The translations under genes and the position numbers were made by a program. From the NCBI GenBank assembly GCA_039519185.1, contig CM076851.1, positions 49,148,751 to 49,212,750 on the forward strand: 64,000 nt of DNA. Direction: 5' to 3'. The notes below the pieces were generated by a model. The model did not search any database, had not been told where the DNA came from, and saw nothing but the letters and a program-made list of their open reading frames with translations. Positions within the stretch are counted from its first letter, which is position 1. Every line of letters begins with the position of its first letter. Source of the stretch: Astragalus membranaceus. Lineage: Eukaryota; Streptophyta; Magnoliopsida; Fabales; Fabaceae. This document shows positions 45,728-57,719 of this stretch, piece by piece.

Positions 45728-46451
45728 AGAAGGATCTGGAGATGCAGTAGACTCAACCATGTACAAGCAAATGGTTGGGAGTCTAATGTATCTCACTGCT
45801 ACTAGACCAGACCTCATGTACTCTGTCTGTCTAGTGAGCAGATACATGGAGAATCCCACTCAAATGCACCTTCTAGCCATCAAGAAGATTATGAGATACA
45901 TCAAGGGGACTATGGACTTGGGGATACTGTACAAGAGGCAAGGAAAGATTGAACTGAGAGGCTATGTAGACAGTAACTATGCTGGAGACACCGATGATAG
46001 GAAAAGCACAGGAGGCTACATCTTTATGCTAGGATCAGGGGCAATTTCGTGGTCATCCAAGAAGCAAGCAGTGGTAACCTTGTCCACTACTGAAGCAGAA
46101 TTTATTTCTGCAGCAACAGGTTCTTGCCAAGCTGTGTGGCTGAGAAGAATCATGAAATTTCTGAAAGAAGAACAGACTGTTAGTACCAGCATTATGTGTA
46201 ATAACAGCTCAACTATAAAGCTGTCTAGAAATCCAGTTCTTCATGGTAGGTGTAAGCACATAGATGTGCGTTTTCACTACCTTAGGGAGCTTGTGAAGCA
46301 AGGAGAAATTGACTTAGAATACTGCAGAACAGAGATACAAATTTCCGACATAATGACCAAGCCACTGAAGCAGCATGACTTTGTCAAGATGAGAGAATGG
46401 ATGGGAATGTGCTCTGCAGAATGTGGAAACTCAGTTGCAAATGGCAACTAG
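45691..46451 (+). pseudogene. Copia RNase H
   Basis: The frame continues the polyprotein from the lesion: AVKTPVVPGTRL, MYKQMVGSLMYLTATRPDLM, then RNase H with YVDSNYAGDTDDRKSTGGY (Asp), STTEAEFISAATGSCQ (Glu) and a C-terminal HYLRELVKQGEIDLEYC block, natural stop at 46449-46451. Confidence 0.88.
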
Positions 46452-46463
46452 TTTAAGGGAGGA

Positions 46464-46701
46464 TGTTGGTTGTATTGTAATGGGTGTAAATAACATTGGT
46501 ATTGGGCTTGGCCCACTATTCTGTGTGTTGATTTGTGGGCTTGTATAGGGACTTAGCCCAGTCCATTAAGTGAGTCTTAATGAGTTTTGTTGTTGGTTGT
46601 TATTCGGTTAAAAGAGTTGTAACAGAAAACAAACTGAGATATATTCAATGAATTGATGTCTGAATCACAATCACACTTTCACTGAAAATCTTGCTCTAAC
46701 A
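46464..46701 (+). repeat. Copia 3' LTR, 238 bp
   Basis: Begins TGTTGGTTGTATTG right after the polypurine tract TTTAAGGGAGGA (46452-46463) and ends ...GCTCTAACA. No second copy is present in the window. Confidence 0.8.
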
Positions 46702-47200
46702 ATTAAAACATCACGTGACTGGTGACTGCCTCTCTTCTCTCTCGTTGATGTTCTTATCCTTCTCCATCGTTTCAGCTTCCATCACCGCAAGAAATCTCCC
46801 TTCACCATACACCCATTGCCATCGCGATGCCATTGATCGGCCTTTCCAGCGGTTACACCGGCCGCCTCCCTCTGGTGGTGTCACGTTCGAGTTCAGCTAT
46901 ATCTCGCTTCTCCATTTTCAAGTTTGGCGGTGGCTCCAACATATCTTTTTTCTTCTTGGAATGTAGAGCAAAGTGAGTTTTCCCTCCTCGTTCTGCATCT
47001 TCTGGACACCTCTTCGTCAAATATCACGAGAACCTCCAAAGAATTATGAAGAGGGTCAACGAAACTGATGGTGGAGGCGATCAGTGGCATAGCTATGGTA
47101 GTGGGTGTTTGGTGAAGACGAAACGAAAGAGAGAGGTATGAACATTAGCGAGAGAGAAGAGAGACGGTCACTAGTCAGTAGTCATGTGATGTGTTAATTG
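46702..47200. mobile_element. Foldback / Mutator-like non-autonomous element
   Basis: About 50 bases at 46702-46745 (acatcacgtgactggtgact... ctctcttctctctcg) are inverted at 47151-47199 (cgagagagaagagag...agtcatgtgatgtgttaatt). The interior has moderate GC and a possible promoter-like reading but no recognised domain. The left end meets the copia LTR directly, so copia may have inserted at its edge. Confidence 0.6.
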
Positions 47201-47302
47201 GCTTATTTAATCTGACCCATCAAATTAGATGCAGTTTAGATCCAATGGATGAGAATGTATCATCTCACTCTCACATAAGAATAGCCTTTCTCACTTGATA
47301 TG

Positions 47303-47308
<6 letters not shown>

Positions 47309-47391
<83 letters not shown>

Positions 47392-47392
47392 G
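47309..47392. repeat. (TA)n-(TG)n microsatellite
   Basis: TA dinucleotides to about 47379, then GT repeats to about 47392. Confidence 0.95.
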
Positions 47393-47801
47393 TCAACCAT
47401 CCATTCTAAAGAACTCGGTATTTGAGTCATAACATAATTGTTGTGCGAAAAATAGTTTTTGCAAGTGTACACAATCGCAACAAGTAATATAATGATAAAG
47501 TAGAGATCGTACCCACAGGGATTGATGTTAATTTTAAAGTTTAATTAGTTAAGTAAGCAAAATAGTAACTATATGTTTTTGGACATAAAAAGTAAGGAAG
47601 TTGTGTGAAAACAGTAAAGAAGTTCAAGTATTTGGTAAAATGAGTTGGATTGCTCTTTGCTAAGTAAATCTTTTAAAGTAAAGTGCTATAACATTGGACG
47701 CTATAGCACTAAGTGCTTTAGCATATGATGTTGTGCATTTCAGTCACAGACGCTAGGGTTTTGTTACAAGACTCTTATTTCTAAGTTCTAAATAAGTCCA
47801 C

Positions 47802-50238
47802 TGTAACACCCCGGTATTTCTATTTATTAATTTATCGATTAAAAATACCAAAGTGCACATTAGTAACACATCAGAGATATATTTCCTGTTTAGACACTGA
47901 ATATCACTATAAATTTTTCGCTGAATAAAACCCAAACAGTCTTATTTACAACAAGACAATATGGTTCTCAGACCATATATCATCAGCGATTATAGTATTC
48001 AGTATCATACAAGAAAGCGGAAGAAAGATATACCTTAAATACATAATGTTTTAGTATACAGACAACAAAAGGGAAATAAGCTTAAATATAAAGCTAGGCT
48101 ATCAGCAACCAGTCCGAGCTCAACCTACTCGTGCCTCTTGGATTTCCGCTGTCCCTGTGTCTCTGTAAAACAACAACATATAAACAATGAGATACAATCT
48201 CAGTGAGTTCTACCGAGACCCCTACTCGCTCTCTCGGTACTTGTTTAAAAACATTTTAACTCAACACGGCACCGACTGCGTGACCGCTACATCCCGGTGA
48301 ACCGCATTATTTTACACATAGCATTCCACCGGCTGCGTGACCGCTACATCCCGGGGGATCTGCTATAACTCAGTACGACACCGGCTGCGTGACCGCTACA
48401 TCCCGGTGAATCGCACAACAAAACATTTTAACAGATTACCGCTGATGCGAACGAAGAACCCGGTAACCTGTTAGTTTAGTACGATACCGCTGACGCGAAC
48501 GAAGAACCCGGTAAACGTACTACAAACAACATAACACCGCTGACGCGAACGCTGCAAGGCGGTGAACCCCCCTACCAATAGTACCTTCTCCTATTGGCAT
48601 GGAGCCTAGGTAAAAGGATCATGACTGCCTCCCCCTAGTATGTTAAATAATGGGTCGTCACCCAACTCGATATACTTTATACGTATATCTACAGTACTAT
48701 GAACCCACGGTCCATCAAATCAGACAATCAATGAAACACTTTAATCCACATTTTATAAAATCCAAGTTCACACTCGCACTCTAGTTGACCACTTTTTGAC
48801 ACGATTTTCAATATCAAAAACAGTTCATTTTGCCTTAAAAATAGAATATCCAGTTAGGCCTCTGAATAAGCTTTCCAACGCATCTTAGAACACCTCAATC
48901 GGGTTCCCGGATCAAAAGATATCGCGAAAACAAAATCAGTGAAAAACTGTTGAAAAATCTGCAAAACGTCGCGACGCGAATTGCTACCGTCGCGACGCGA
49001 AAAACGACAGAAACATTTTGCGTTACAAAACTGGGCCAGGTCGCGACGCGAAGGGGACGGGTCGCGACGCGACCATCTGCAGAAAAGTGCAGGTTTTCCG
49101 TTTTCTTACGAAATTCGCTATTCCGCTCAACTCCGATTCTTGTTCCGATTAAAAACAGTTCAAACATCCATAAAAACAGATTCAATCAATGTCACACAAT
49201 CAATCAAATCAATCAAAAACTCAATCTAAACGAATTTCATCAAAATACGATTTATTTCGAAATAACGGTTTTCGACTCAAAATCTTTCGAATCAAATCAC
49301 CAAAAATTCCATTTTTAACGCGACGCAACCCGAGACTCGCCCCAATCGATTCCTAACCCGAATCAGACAGTATCACATAATATTCCAGTCCAGCGAAAGC
49401 GATAAAACAGTTTATCAATTAATTCGAAAAACAAAAATCCTAAACGTGAGTAGAACTCACCCTTGAAGCGTGAACCACGATCGAGCCGAAATCACCGAGT
49501 AGCCACACGAACGCTCCCTGCTCCGGCGATACACAAAACCGCTTTTGACCGGAATGCCGAATTCCTCGAAATCCTCCTTGGACACTATTCATCATCTTCT
49601 TCAATCTCAAACCACTATTCACCAAAAACCCCAATTTGATTTTCAACTCCAAATCACCCAATCGATCTTCAATACTCGAGTAATCCACCTCGTGCTCGCT
49701 CCTAAACATCGCCCTTAGCTTTCCCTTGAGTTACAACCATCGAAACACCGATTTTCCCTCTCAAGTTCGAAAATGGCAAAGTGAGAGAGAGTGAGTTGAT
49801 GATGAAGATCTTGGTACCAAATCGAAGAGGAAGTAACGCTGAGCATTTTTCGTGTGGGAAGGAAGTCGTTTCGTTGAGCGGAGGTACTCCCTTTTTCCTC
49901 TTCTTCTTCCTCCCTCTTTCTTTCTTCTTTCTCTTTTCTCTCCTTTTCTCTCTTCTGTTTCTCGTATGCTTCCATTCTTTCCTTTCTTTCTTTCATTCAT
50001 TCACACACACACATATATATATTTATTAATATATAAGTTGTGACGCGATCAAATTACCATATTGATCGAAATTTCCTATTTCGATTCCGAAACTTCATTG
50101 ATCCGTATTATCCGGTTAACGATCCGATGACAACCAATAAATAATTTTAGCACTCAGTAAATTTACCAGTCGAGTACTAAATTGGTTTAATTGGTTTAAC
50201 ACCCAAATAATTCTACTAATTATTTTGAGGATGTTACA
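47802..50238 (-). repeat. Chromovirus 3' LTR
   Basis: Contains modular short repeats: three 'ccggctgcgtgaccgctacatcccgg' modules (48260-48420), three 'accgctgacgcgaacgaagaaccc' modules (48443-48560), and four GTCGCGACGCGA motifs (48968, 48989, 49040, 49061). A CA run and TA tract lie near 50000-50030. ORFs inside (e.g. 48895-49185, 49440-49996) are repeated identically in the other LTR and have no known domain. Confidence 0.95.
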
Positions 50239-53200
50239 TTCTCCCCAACTTGAAAGAATTTTGTCCTCAAAATTTCGCTAAGTCTTTCATTCGACTAACC
50301 GAGAATCGACATTCTCAGAAAGGTCTAAATCTGCTGGAACGCAATCTCGAATCAACGGAATGAGTGTAGAAAAATCTCCTCAATCCGGTACATCCATCTT
50401 CAAGCATGTTCGACCATTACCCTAGAACACTTCTAAGATTACAGTCCGAACTCCCTTGTTACGAATCAACACAAGAAACTCCTCTTTCGCCCACATAGAC
50501 TCAGCACTGCGTTCGAAAACACTTCGGAAGCTTCATTCCAATCATCCTCGTTTACTCCCCAACTTTGATTAATCCAAATCAAAGTACTCCTCGGTAGACG
50601 TAAAAACAAATACGAATTCCTCGAATGGTGTAAACACTTTCTCTACAATTCTTCTAATATTCTTAGCGGTTCTCGTACATACCGACAATGTGACGAAAAA
50701 GTCACCTGTGAAACTTCTTGACTCGCTTCCAAGTCTTCGAGGTAAAACTTTTTCAAAAAGATGGGATTTGGGTTTTATCAAAAGCTCTGACCTTAAACGT
50801 AGAAATAAACCACGGGGACATCAAATAAATTTTGAACGCAATGCAGATTACCTCAGTTGTTCTCAAAACAACTATCAAACGGAACTCAGAGCTCCTTTTC
50901 CTCTGTTGCAACTTCATCACGAGGTTTTTACCAACGATGCATCCGATTCCTTTCCAAATTAGTCAATAGCGTTGAGAGTTTCTCCTCAACCTAAGTAGTC
51001 CTCCTAGGATTTTCCTAAATCAGATTTCATTAGCCTCTTGAGTCGTTCCCAAAATTAACTTTAGCATGCGGGTTTTCACAAAATGATTTTCAAAACTACC
51101 ATACCGCACGCCAAACTCACTTTGGAAAGTTCAGTCCCTCGCAGCAAATCCATCAATTAATCCTTTGGTGCTTATTCGCATTGTGAAAAACAGTCAACAG
51201 TCACCTCATTTTCGTATTCGAATTCACGTTTGACTTGTCAACGGAATCACATAATACTATCTTCTTGTCAGCCTTCACAAAGGAGAGGTTAACAAACTAA
51301 TACCTCGCCGCTAATACATCTGCTTCATATTCTGTACACCCTGGAACAGAATATAAATTTCGGTGTGCTTCCTCTAACACTTGCCTTTTATTGTTCTAAT
51401 CGTCGGCCGCACAGATTCTACCGTTGAAACAACTGACTCCATCACTATCCATAGTAAAATCTGGAAATACCTTTTGTGATTGTAGCTTCACATCAACTTC
51501 CTGTGCTAAGCGTTTAGAATCCCTTAGGGAACTAGAGATCCTCATATGGCTCAACACTAACAGGTTCCTCTCGATCTTGAATTCAGATTTACGTCTCTAT
51601 CAGACTCTAATAATTCCATCTAATGCATCATAATTCTGCCGTGTGGAGCGATTTCCTACTACTCGCATCAGCTACGACATTGGAATTTCCTGGATGATAC
51701 TTCAACCCGAAGTCATAATCCTTCAGAAACTCAACACACTTCCTTGCCTGTTATTCAGTTCTTTCTGATCAAACAGATACCTTAAACTCTTGCGACCACT
51801 AAAGATTTCGAAACGAGACCCATACAGGTAATGTCTTCAAATCTTCAGTGCATACACAATAGATGCCAATTACAAATCATGAGTCGGATATCTCTTCTCA
51901 TGAGACTTTAATTGTCTGGACGCCCAAGCTACCACTTGTTGATTCTGCATTAGAATACATCTCAAACCATTCTCAGAAGCGTCGCTGTAACTTTGGAATC
52001 CCAAAAACGGATCTGGGAGAATCAGGGTTGGAGCAGAAGTCAAAATCTTCAACTCTTGAAAACGTTCTTCACAATCGGCATTCCACGTAAACGGATGACC
52101 CTCACGAGTTAACCGAGTAAGTGGAATAACTAACCGTGAGAATCCTTCGATAAACTTCCTGTAGTAACCGGCAAGACTTAGAAAACTTCTGATCTCTGCG
52201 ACTGATGTCGGTCACTTCCATTCCACACCGCTTCCTTCTTACTGGGATCTACAGAAACTCCCGACTTGGGAAATCACATGTCCCAAAGACTTTGCTTCTG
52301 ACACCCAAAAATCACACTCTTGAGGTTTCGCGTACAACTTCTTTTCTCGGAGTGCACTCAGAACAATGAGGAGATGTTGGACATGCTCCTCAATGGTCTT
52401 CGAGCACATCAAGATATCATCGATGAAAACGACTTCAAACTGATCCTAATACGTATGAAAAAAAAACTCGGTTCATGTAATCCATGAATACCGCTGGAGC
52501 ATTAGTCAAACCGAAGGGCATCACTACGAACTCGTAATGTCCATACCTAGTACGGAAAGCTGTCTTCGGAATATCTAAGGCTCTAACTTTTAATTGATGA
52601 TAACCTGACCTCAGATCAATTTTTGAAAACACCACGGCACCTCGAAGTTGATCCAGCATATCGTCTATCCTTGGGAAGGGATATTTATTCTTGATCGTCA
52701 CTTGTTGAGTTGTCGATAACCGATGTACAATCTCTTGCTACTAACCTTTCTTTTGACTAATCACTCCAGAGCACTCCTCCTAGAGAAGCACTCAGTCGAA
52801 TAAATTTCTCTAACATCGACTCTTTAAGTTGAGACTCCATTTCCTTTAATTCTAAAGGAACTTTCAATAAGAAACAATAGATATTGATCCCGTGCCAGGA
52901 ACCAATTCTACGGTAAACTCTACCTCTCGCTCTGGAGGTTCAGAAGAAACTTCATCGTGAAAACATCCAGAAAGTCATTCACAACTTGTACAGATGATAA
53001 ATCTAATACTAGTTCCAGTGGATGCAGATAACCTACTAACATGTGCTTCCGCACCTTGGAATGAAGATTGACCGTCTAAGGTGAACTAGGTAACCGCTTC
53101 AGAATTTGTCCTAGACAATTCAACTGATTCTGAGGCGATGCTGATGGTTGATTAATACAGTCGATTGCAACATGATTTGCAGTCATCCAATTCATACTCA

Positions 53201-54191
53201 AAATGGTGTTCACTCTTCTCATAGGCAAACAATAAATTCTACTACGAAATTTCTGTCTCCTATGACAAGTAGACAATTCTGACTCAAGGATTGGGTCTGG
53301 ACACGTTCTTCAGCAGCAGTAAATATAGTTATTGGCTCAGACAGCGGAGACAATGCTAGTCCCAACCGATCCGCACATGATTGTGCTATTATACAATGGG
53401 TTGCACCCGAATCGTATAATATACTGAAGGAGTTATTGAAAACCGATTCCATACCCCTCAGTAACTCGTATGCAGTTGTAACTGTCTAAGCATTCAAAGT
53501 GTTGACTCGTCCTTGCCTTGGAGCTGCTTGTGACTCCTTGGAACTTTCCTTACGGGGCACTCTTTACCATAGTGACCCTCCACATTTCTATAATAACACC
53601 GATTAGATCTTCGCTTGCAATCACCGCTGTGAGGCTTTCCACAGTTAGAACATCTTCTGACCTTTGAAGAATCAAAGAATTGCATCTGCTTTTCCTTTGA
53701 TGAAATTATCTTAGGACTTTCCATTTCGGAGCTGATAATTCAACTACCTCCTTTCCTTTCCCATATTTCCTATGAGATCATCCTCGGCGACATAGGCTGA
53801 TTACACTAAGGCAACATAATTGGTAGCAGTATAAGAACTGAGACCATAAATCATAAAAACACTTAGGCCCGTCTCATACTTCTGCATTCTCCATTCGTCA
53901 TCCGAAGCTTACTTTACCACTTGGTAAAACTGAGACAACTTCTCAAACTTAGCGGTGTATTCTCCCGCCGTCATGTCACCTTTCCTGAGGATGCACCGGT
54001 CGTATATTCCGATTGTGGTCGAGGATTGCATCTTGATCATCCAGTCATAATTCCGCTTATGATGCACTAAGTATTAAGTTGATCAGGCTCAATGTCTCTT
54101 AGCATCACAAGTGTAATTACAAAAAGGACTAGCAAGGAATCGACTCAACCCTAAGCTAAGTCCGACTAGGTCGAACTGCTCTGATACCAAC
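50239..54191 (-). pseudogene. Chromovirus internal region: broken gag-pol
   Basis: Minus-strand order: gag zinc-knuckle piece CSNCGKPHSGDCKRRSNRCY (53724-53494 frame; a doubled CCHC-like stretch), protease with ILYDSGATHCIIA (53452-53219), RT with PRIDDMLDQLRGAVVFSKID and VVMPFGLTNAP (52701-52435), a shifted RT remnant FIDDILMCSK (about 52400), and RNase H piece SDASENGLRC...AWASRQLKSHEKRYPTHDL (52052-51870). From 51640 to 50239 only faint integrase-like traces remain (such as EEAHRN near 51330), with stops throughout. No functional protein can come from it. Confidence 0.82.
54170..54191 (-). other. Chromovirus primer binding site, initiator-Met tRNA type
   Basis: The minus strand reads TTGGTATCAGAGCAG directly after the 5' LTR terminus, containing the standard TGGTATCAGAGC. 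Confidence 0.88.
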
Positions 54192-56628
54192 TGTAACACC
54201 CCGGTATTTCTATTTATTAATTTATCGATTAAAAATACCAAAGTGCACATTAGTAACACATCAGAGATATATTTCCTGTTTAGACACTGAATATCACTAT
54301 AAATTTTTCGCTGAATAAAACCCAAACAGTCTTGTTTACAACAAGACAATATGGTTCTCAGACCATATATCATCAGCGATTATAGTATTCAGTATCATAC
54401 AAGAAAGCGGAAGAAAGATATACCTTAAATACATAATGTTTTAGTATACAGACAACAAAAGGGAAATAAGCTTAAATATAAAGCTAGGCTATCAGCAACC
54501 AGTCCGAGCTCAACCTACTCGTGCCTCTTGGATTTCCGATGTCCCTGTGTCTCTGTAAAACAACAACATATAAACAATGAGATACAATCTCAGTGAGTTC
54601 TACCGAGACCCCTACTCGCTCTCTCGGTACTTGTTTAAAAACATTTTAACTCAACACGGCACCGACTGCGTGACCGCTACATCCCGGTGAACCGCATTAT
54701 TTTACACATAGCATTCCACCGGCTGCGTGACCGCTACAACCCGGGGGATCTGCTATAACTCAGTACGACACCGGCTGCGTGACCGCTACATCCCGGTGAA
54801 TCGCACAACAAAACATTTTAACAGATTACCGCTGATGCGAACGAAGAACCCGGTAACCTGTTAGTTTAGTACGATACCGCTGACGCGAACGAAGAACCCG
54901 ATAAACGTACTACAAACAACATAACACCGCTGACGCGAACGCTGCAAGGCGGTGAACCCCCCTACCAATAGTACCTTCTCCTATTGGCATGGAGCCTAGG
55001 TAAAAGGATCATGACTGCCTCCCCCTAGTATGTTAAATAATGGGTCGTCACCCAACTCGATATACTTTATACGTATATCTACAGTACTATGAACCCACGG
55101 TCCATCAAATCAGACAATCAATGAAACACTTTAATCCACATTTTATAAAATCCAAGTTCACACTCGCACTCTAGTTGACCACTTTTTGACACGATTTTAA
55201 ATATCAAAAACAGTTCATTTTGCCTTAAAAATAGAATATCCAGTTAGGCCTCTGAATAAGCTTTCCAACGCATCTTAGAACACCTCAATCGGGTTCCCGG
55301 ATCAAAAGATATCGCGAAAACAAAATCAGTGAAAAACTGTTGAAAAATCTGCAAAACGTCGCGACGCGAATTGCTACCGTCGCGACGCGAAAAACGACAG
55401 AAACATTTTGCGTTACAAAACTGGGCCAGGTCGCGACGCGAAGGGGACGGGTCGCGACGCGACCATCTGCAGAAAAGTGCAGGTTTTCCGTTTTCTTGCG
55501 AAATTCGCTATTCCGCTCAACTCCGATTCTTGTTCCGATTAAAAACAGTTCAAACATCCATAAAAATAGATTCAATCAATGTCACACAATCAATCAAATC
55601 AATCAAAATCTCAATCTAAACGAATTTCATCAAAATACGATTTATTTCGAAATAACGGTTTTCGACTCAAAATCTTTCGAATCAAATCACCAAAAATTCC
55701 ATTTTTAACGCGACGCAACCCGAGACTCGCCCCAATCGATTCCTAACCCGAATCAGACAGTATCACATAATATTCCAGTCCAGCGAAAGCGATAAAACAG
55801 TTTATCAATTAATTCGAAAAACAAAAATCCTAAACGTGAGTAGAACTCACCCTTGAAGCGTGAACCACGATCGAGCCGAAATCACCGAGTAGCCACACGA
55901 ACGCTCCCTGCTCCGGCGATACACAAAACCGCTTTTGACCGGAATGCCGAATTCCTCGAAATCCTCCTTGGACACTATTCATCATCTTCTTCAATCTCAA
56001 ACCACTATTCACCAAAAACCCCAATTTGATTTTCAACTCCAAATCACCCAATCGATCTTCAATACTCGAGTAATCCACCTCGTGCTCGCTCCTAAACATC
56101 GCCCTTAGCTTTCCCTTGAGTTACAACCATCGAAACACCGATTTTCCCTCTCAAGTTCGAAAATGGCAAAGTGAGAGAGAGTGAGTTGATGATGAAGATC
56201 TTGGTACCAAATCGAAGAGGAAGTAACGCTGAGCATTTTTCGTGTTGGAAGGAAGTCGTTTCGTTGAGCGGAGGTACTCCCTTTTTCCTCTTCTTCTTCC
56301 TCCCTCTTTCTTTCTTCTTTCTCTTTTCTCTCCTTTTCTCTCTTCTGTTTCTCGTATGCTTCCATTCTTTCCTTTCTTTCTTTCATTCATTCACACACAC
56401 ACATATATATATTTATTAATATATAAGTTGTGACGCGATCAAATTACCATATTGATCGAAATTTCCTATTTCGATTCCGAAACTTCATTGATCCGTATTA
56501 TCCGGTTAACGATCCGATGACAACCAATAAATAATTTTAGCACTCAGTAAATTTACCAGTCGAGTACTAAATTGGTTTAATTGGTTTAACACCCAAATAA
56601 TTCTACTAATTATTTTGAGGATGTTACA
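54192..56628 (-). repeat. Chromovirus 5' LTR
   Basis: Same length as 47802-50238 and nearly identical; differences seen include positions near 54334, 54539, 54740, 54901, 55199, 55498, 55566, 55610 and 56246. The four GTCGCGACGCGA motifs recur at 55358, 55379, 55430 and 55451. Confidence 0.95.
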
Positions 56629-57019
56629 TCCACCCCTGTATAATGAAGAACCCACAGTGTCCACCTTATGAACTATTGCTCCCCTATGGCTAGAGTTAAG
56701 CAAAACACTACAACATTTTTGGCTTTAGGCCACGCCAACCATTGCCACGGCTAAAAAAACGTGGCTTAAACCTGGAAGAGACCATAGTTCTAAAAGCGTG
56801 GCCAAAAGATAGACAATAGGCGACGTTTGCTTTAAGTTGATATCAAGCCACACTTTAGAAGTACATAGGCCACGGTTATAAAACTGTAGATATATAATAC
56901 CACAATTATACAAACGTGGCCTATAAAAATTTAACAAAAACGTCGCCTTTAGTATTGCCTTCCGTAATAATATAGTAATTAATAATAATAACAAAATATC
57001 AGCGAAACCCATTCAATCT

Positions 57020-57476
57020 CAAACCCTCTCAAACCCTCTCACTGTCTCACACGTTCTCATCCCTCTCACCGTCTCGCAAATCCCTAACTCCTTCTCATCG
57101 CTCTCACTGTCTCGCATCTCTTCGCAGCATCTCTCTCGCATCTCTTCGCAGCATCTCTTCGCGAATCCCTTGGCATCTCTTCGCGAATCCCTTGGCATCT
57201 CTTCGCAGCATCTCTTCGCGAATCTCTTAGCATCTCGCAGAAGGTTTGATTCTCACTGTTGTCGCCATCCTTCATGTAAAGCTGATCCTGATGTTTTTGC
57301 AAGGTATCATCCCTTGGATCATTGATGCCTTTAGATGAATCTTCTCTTGCTGCGTCTAGTTTTTCTTCTTGTTTATCTTGCTGATATTCTCCATTCCCAA
57401 TATTCAGTGGACTGACTGAAACTAGTTCCTGGATATTGTGCTGCTGCATCTGCTGCTGAGGTCTATTAGCCATCAT
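57020..57476 (-). other. Repetitive TCTCGCA/TCTTCGC stretch and minus-strand ORF
   Basis: The plus strand has reiterated 'gcatctcttcgcagcatctcttcgcgaatcccttg' (57110-57240), which in the minus frame gives RDAAKRC-type repeats. The minus ORF starting at 57476 has a Gln-rich start (QQQMQQHNIQE) and an acidic middle before the repeats. It may be another captured fragment or the CACTA's own leader; I do not recognise a family. Confidence 0.35.
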
Positions 57477-57719
57477 AGAATCAAGGGTATAACAAAGAAA
57501 GGGAGGTATCTCCCTCGTGCTGCTATTCTCTTGTTAGGAACTAGAAGAGGGGAGGTATCTCCCTCGTGCTGCTGAAACTCTAGCTAATATGATGCATCCT
57601 TTCTTATAATATAGTTTCAAGAGTATAAAACATTGTTTTTTTTTTTTCTGTTAAATTCTGAGAACTTTATGTGAACATTGATCTTGAAGTTACAGACTGG
57701 TCCCTATTATTGTAGTGAT

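Larger units (their letters stand above)
42330..46701 (+). mobile_element. Ty1/copia retrotransposon lacking its 5' LTR
   Basis: Order gag, protease, integrase, RT, RNase H identifies Ty1/copia. The 3' side is complete (polypurine tract and 238-bp LTR); the 5' LTR and primer site are missing. Coding lesions: a TGA at 42420 in gag, a one-base loss near 43612 between protease and integrase, and a frameshift near 45690 between RT and RNase H. All pol motifs remain legible, so decay is moderate. Confidence 0.9.
47802..56628 (-). mobile_element. Chromovirus-type (Tekay/Del-like) Ty3/gypsy, degenerate inside, near-identical LTRs
   Basis: LTRs are 47802-50238 and 54192-56628, each 2437 bp, TGTAACACCCC...GATGTTACA. 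TCCAC flanks it at 47797-47801 and 56629-56633. The minus strand has an initiator-Met-type primer site next to the right LTR and a polypurine tract (TTGGGGAGAA) next to the left. Internal DNA is only 3.95 kb, with gag zinc knuckle, protease, RT and RNase H pieces in many broken frames and little or no integrase. By eye the LTRs differ at about nine positions in 2437. Recent movement with dead coding argues for trans-mobilisation. Confidence 0.92.

Noticed and set aside
48895..49996. ORFs duplicated at 55285-56386, first taken for a duplicated gene
   Set aside because: Both sets lie within the two LTRs of one retrotransposon and show no domain; the duplication is the LTR pair.
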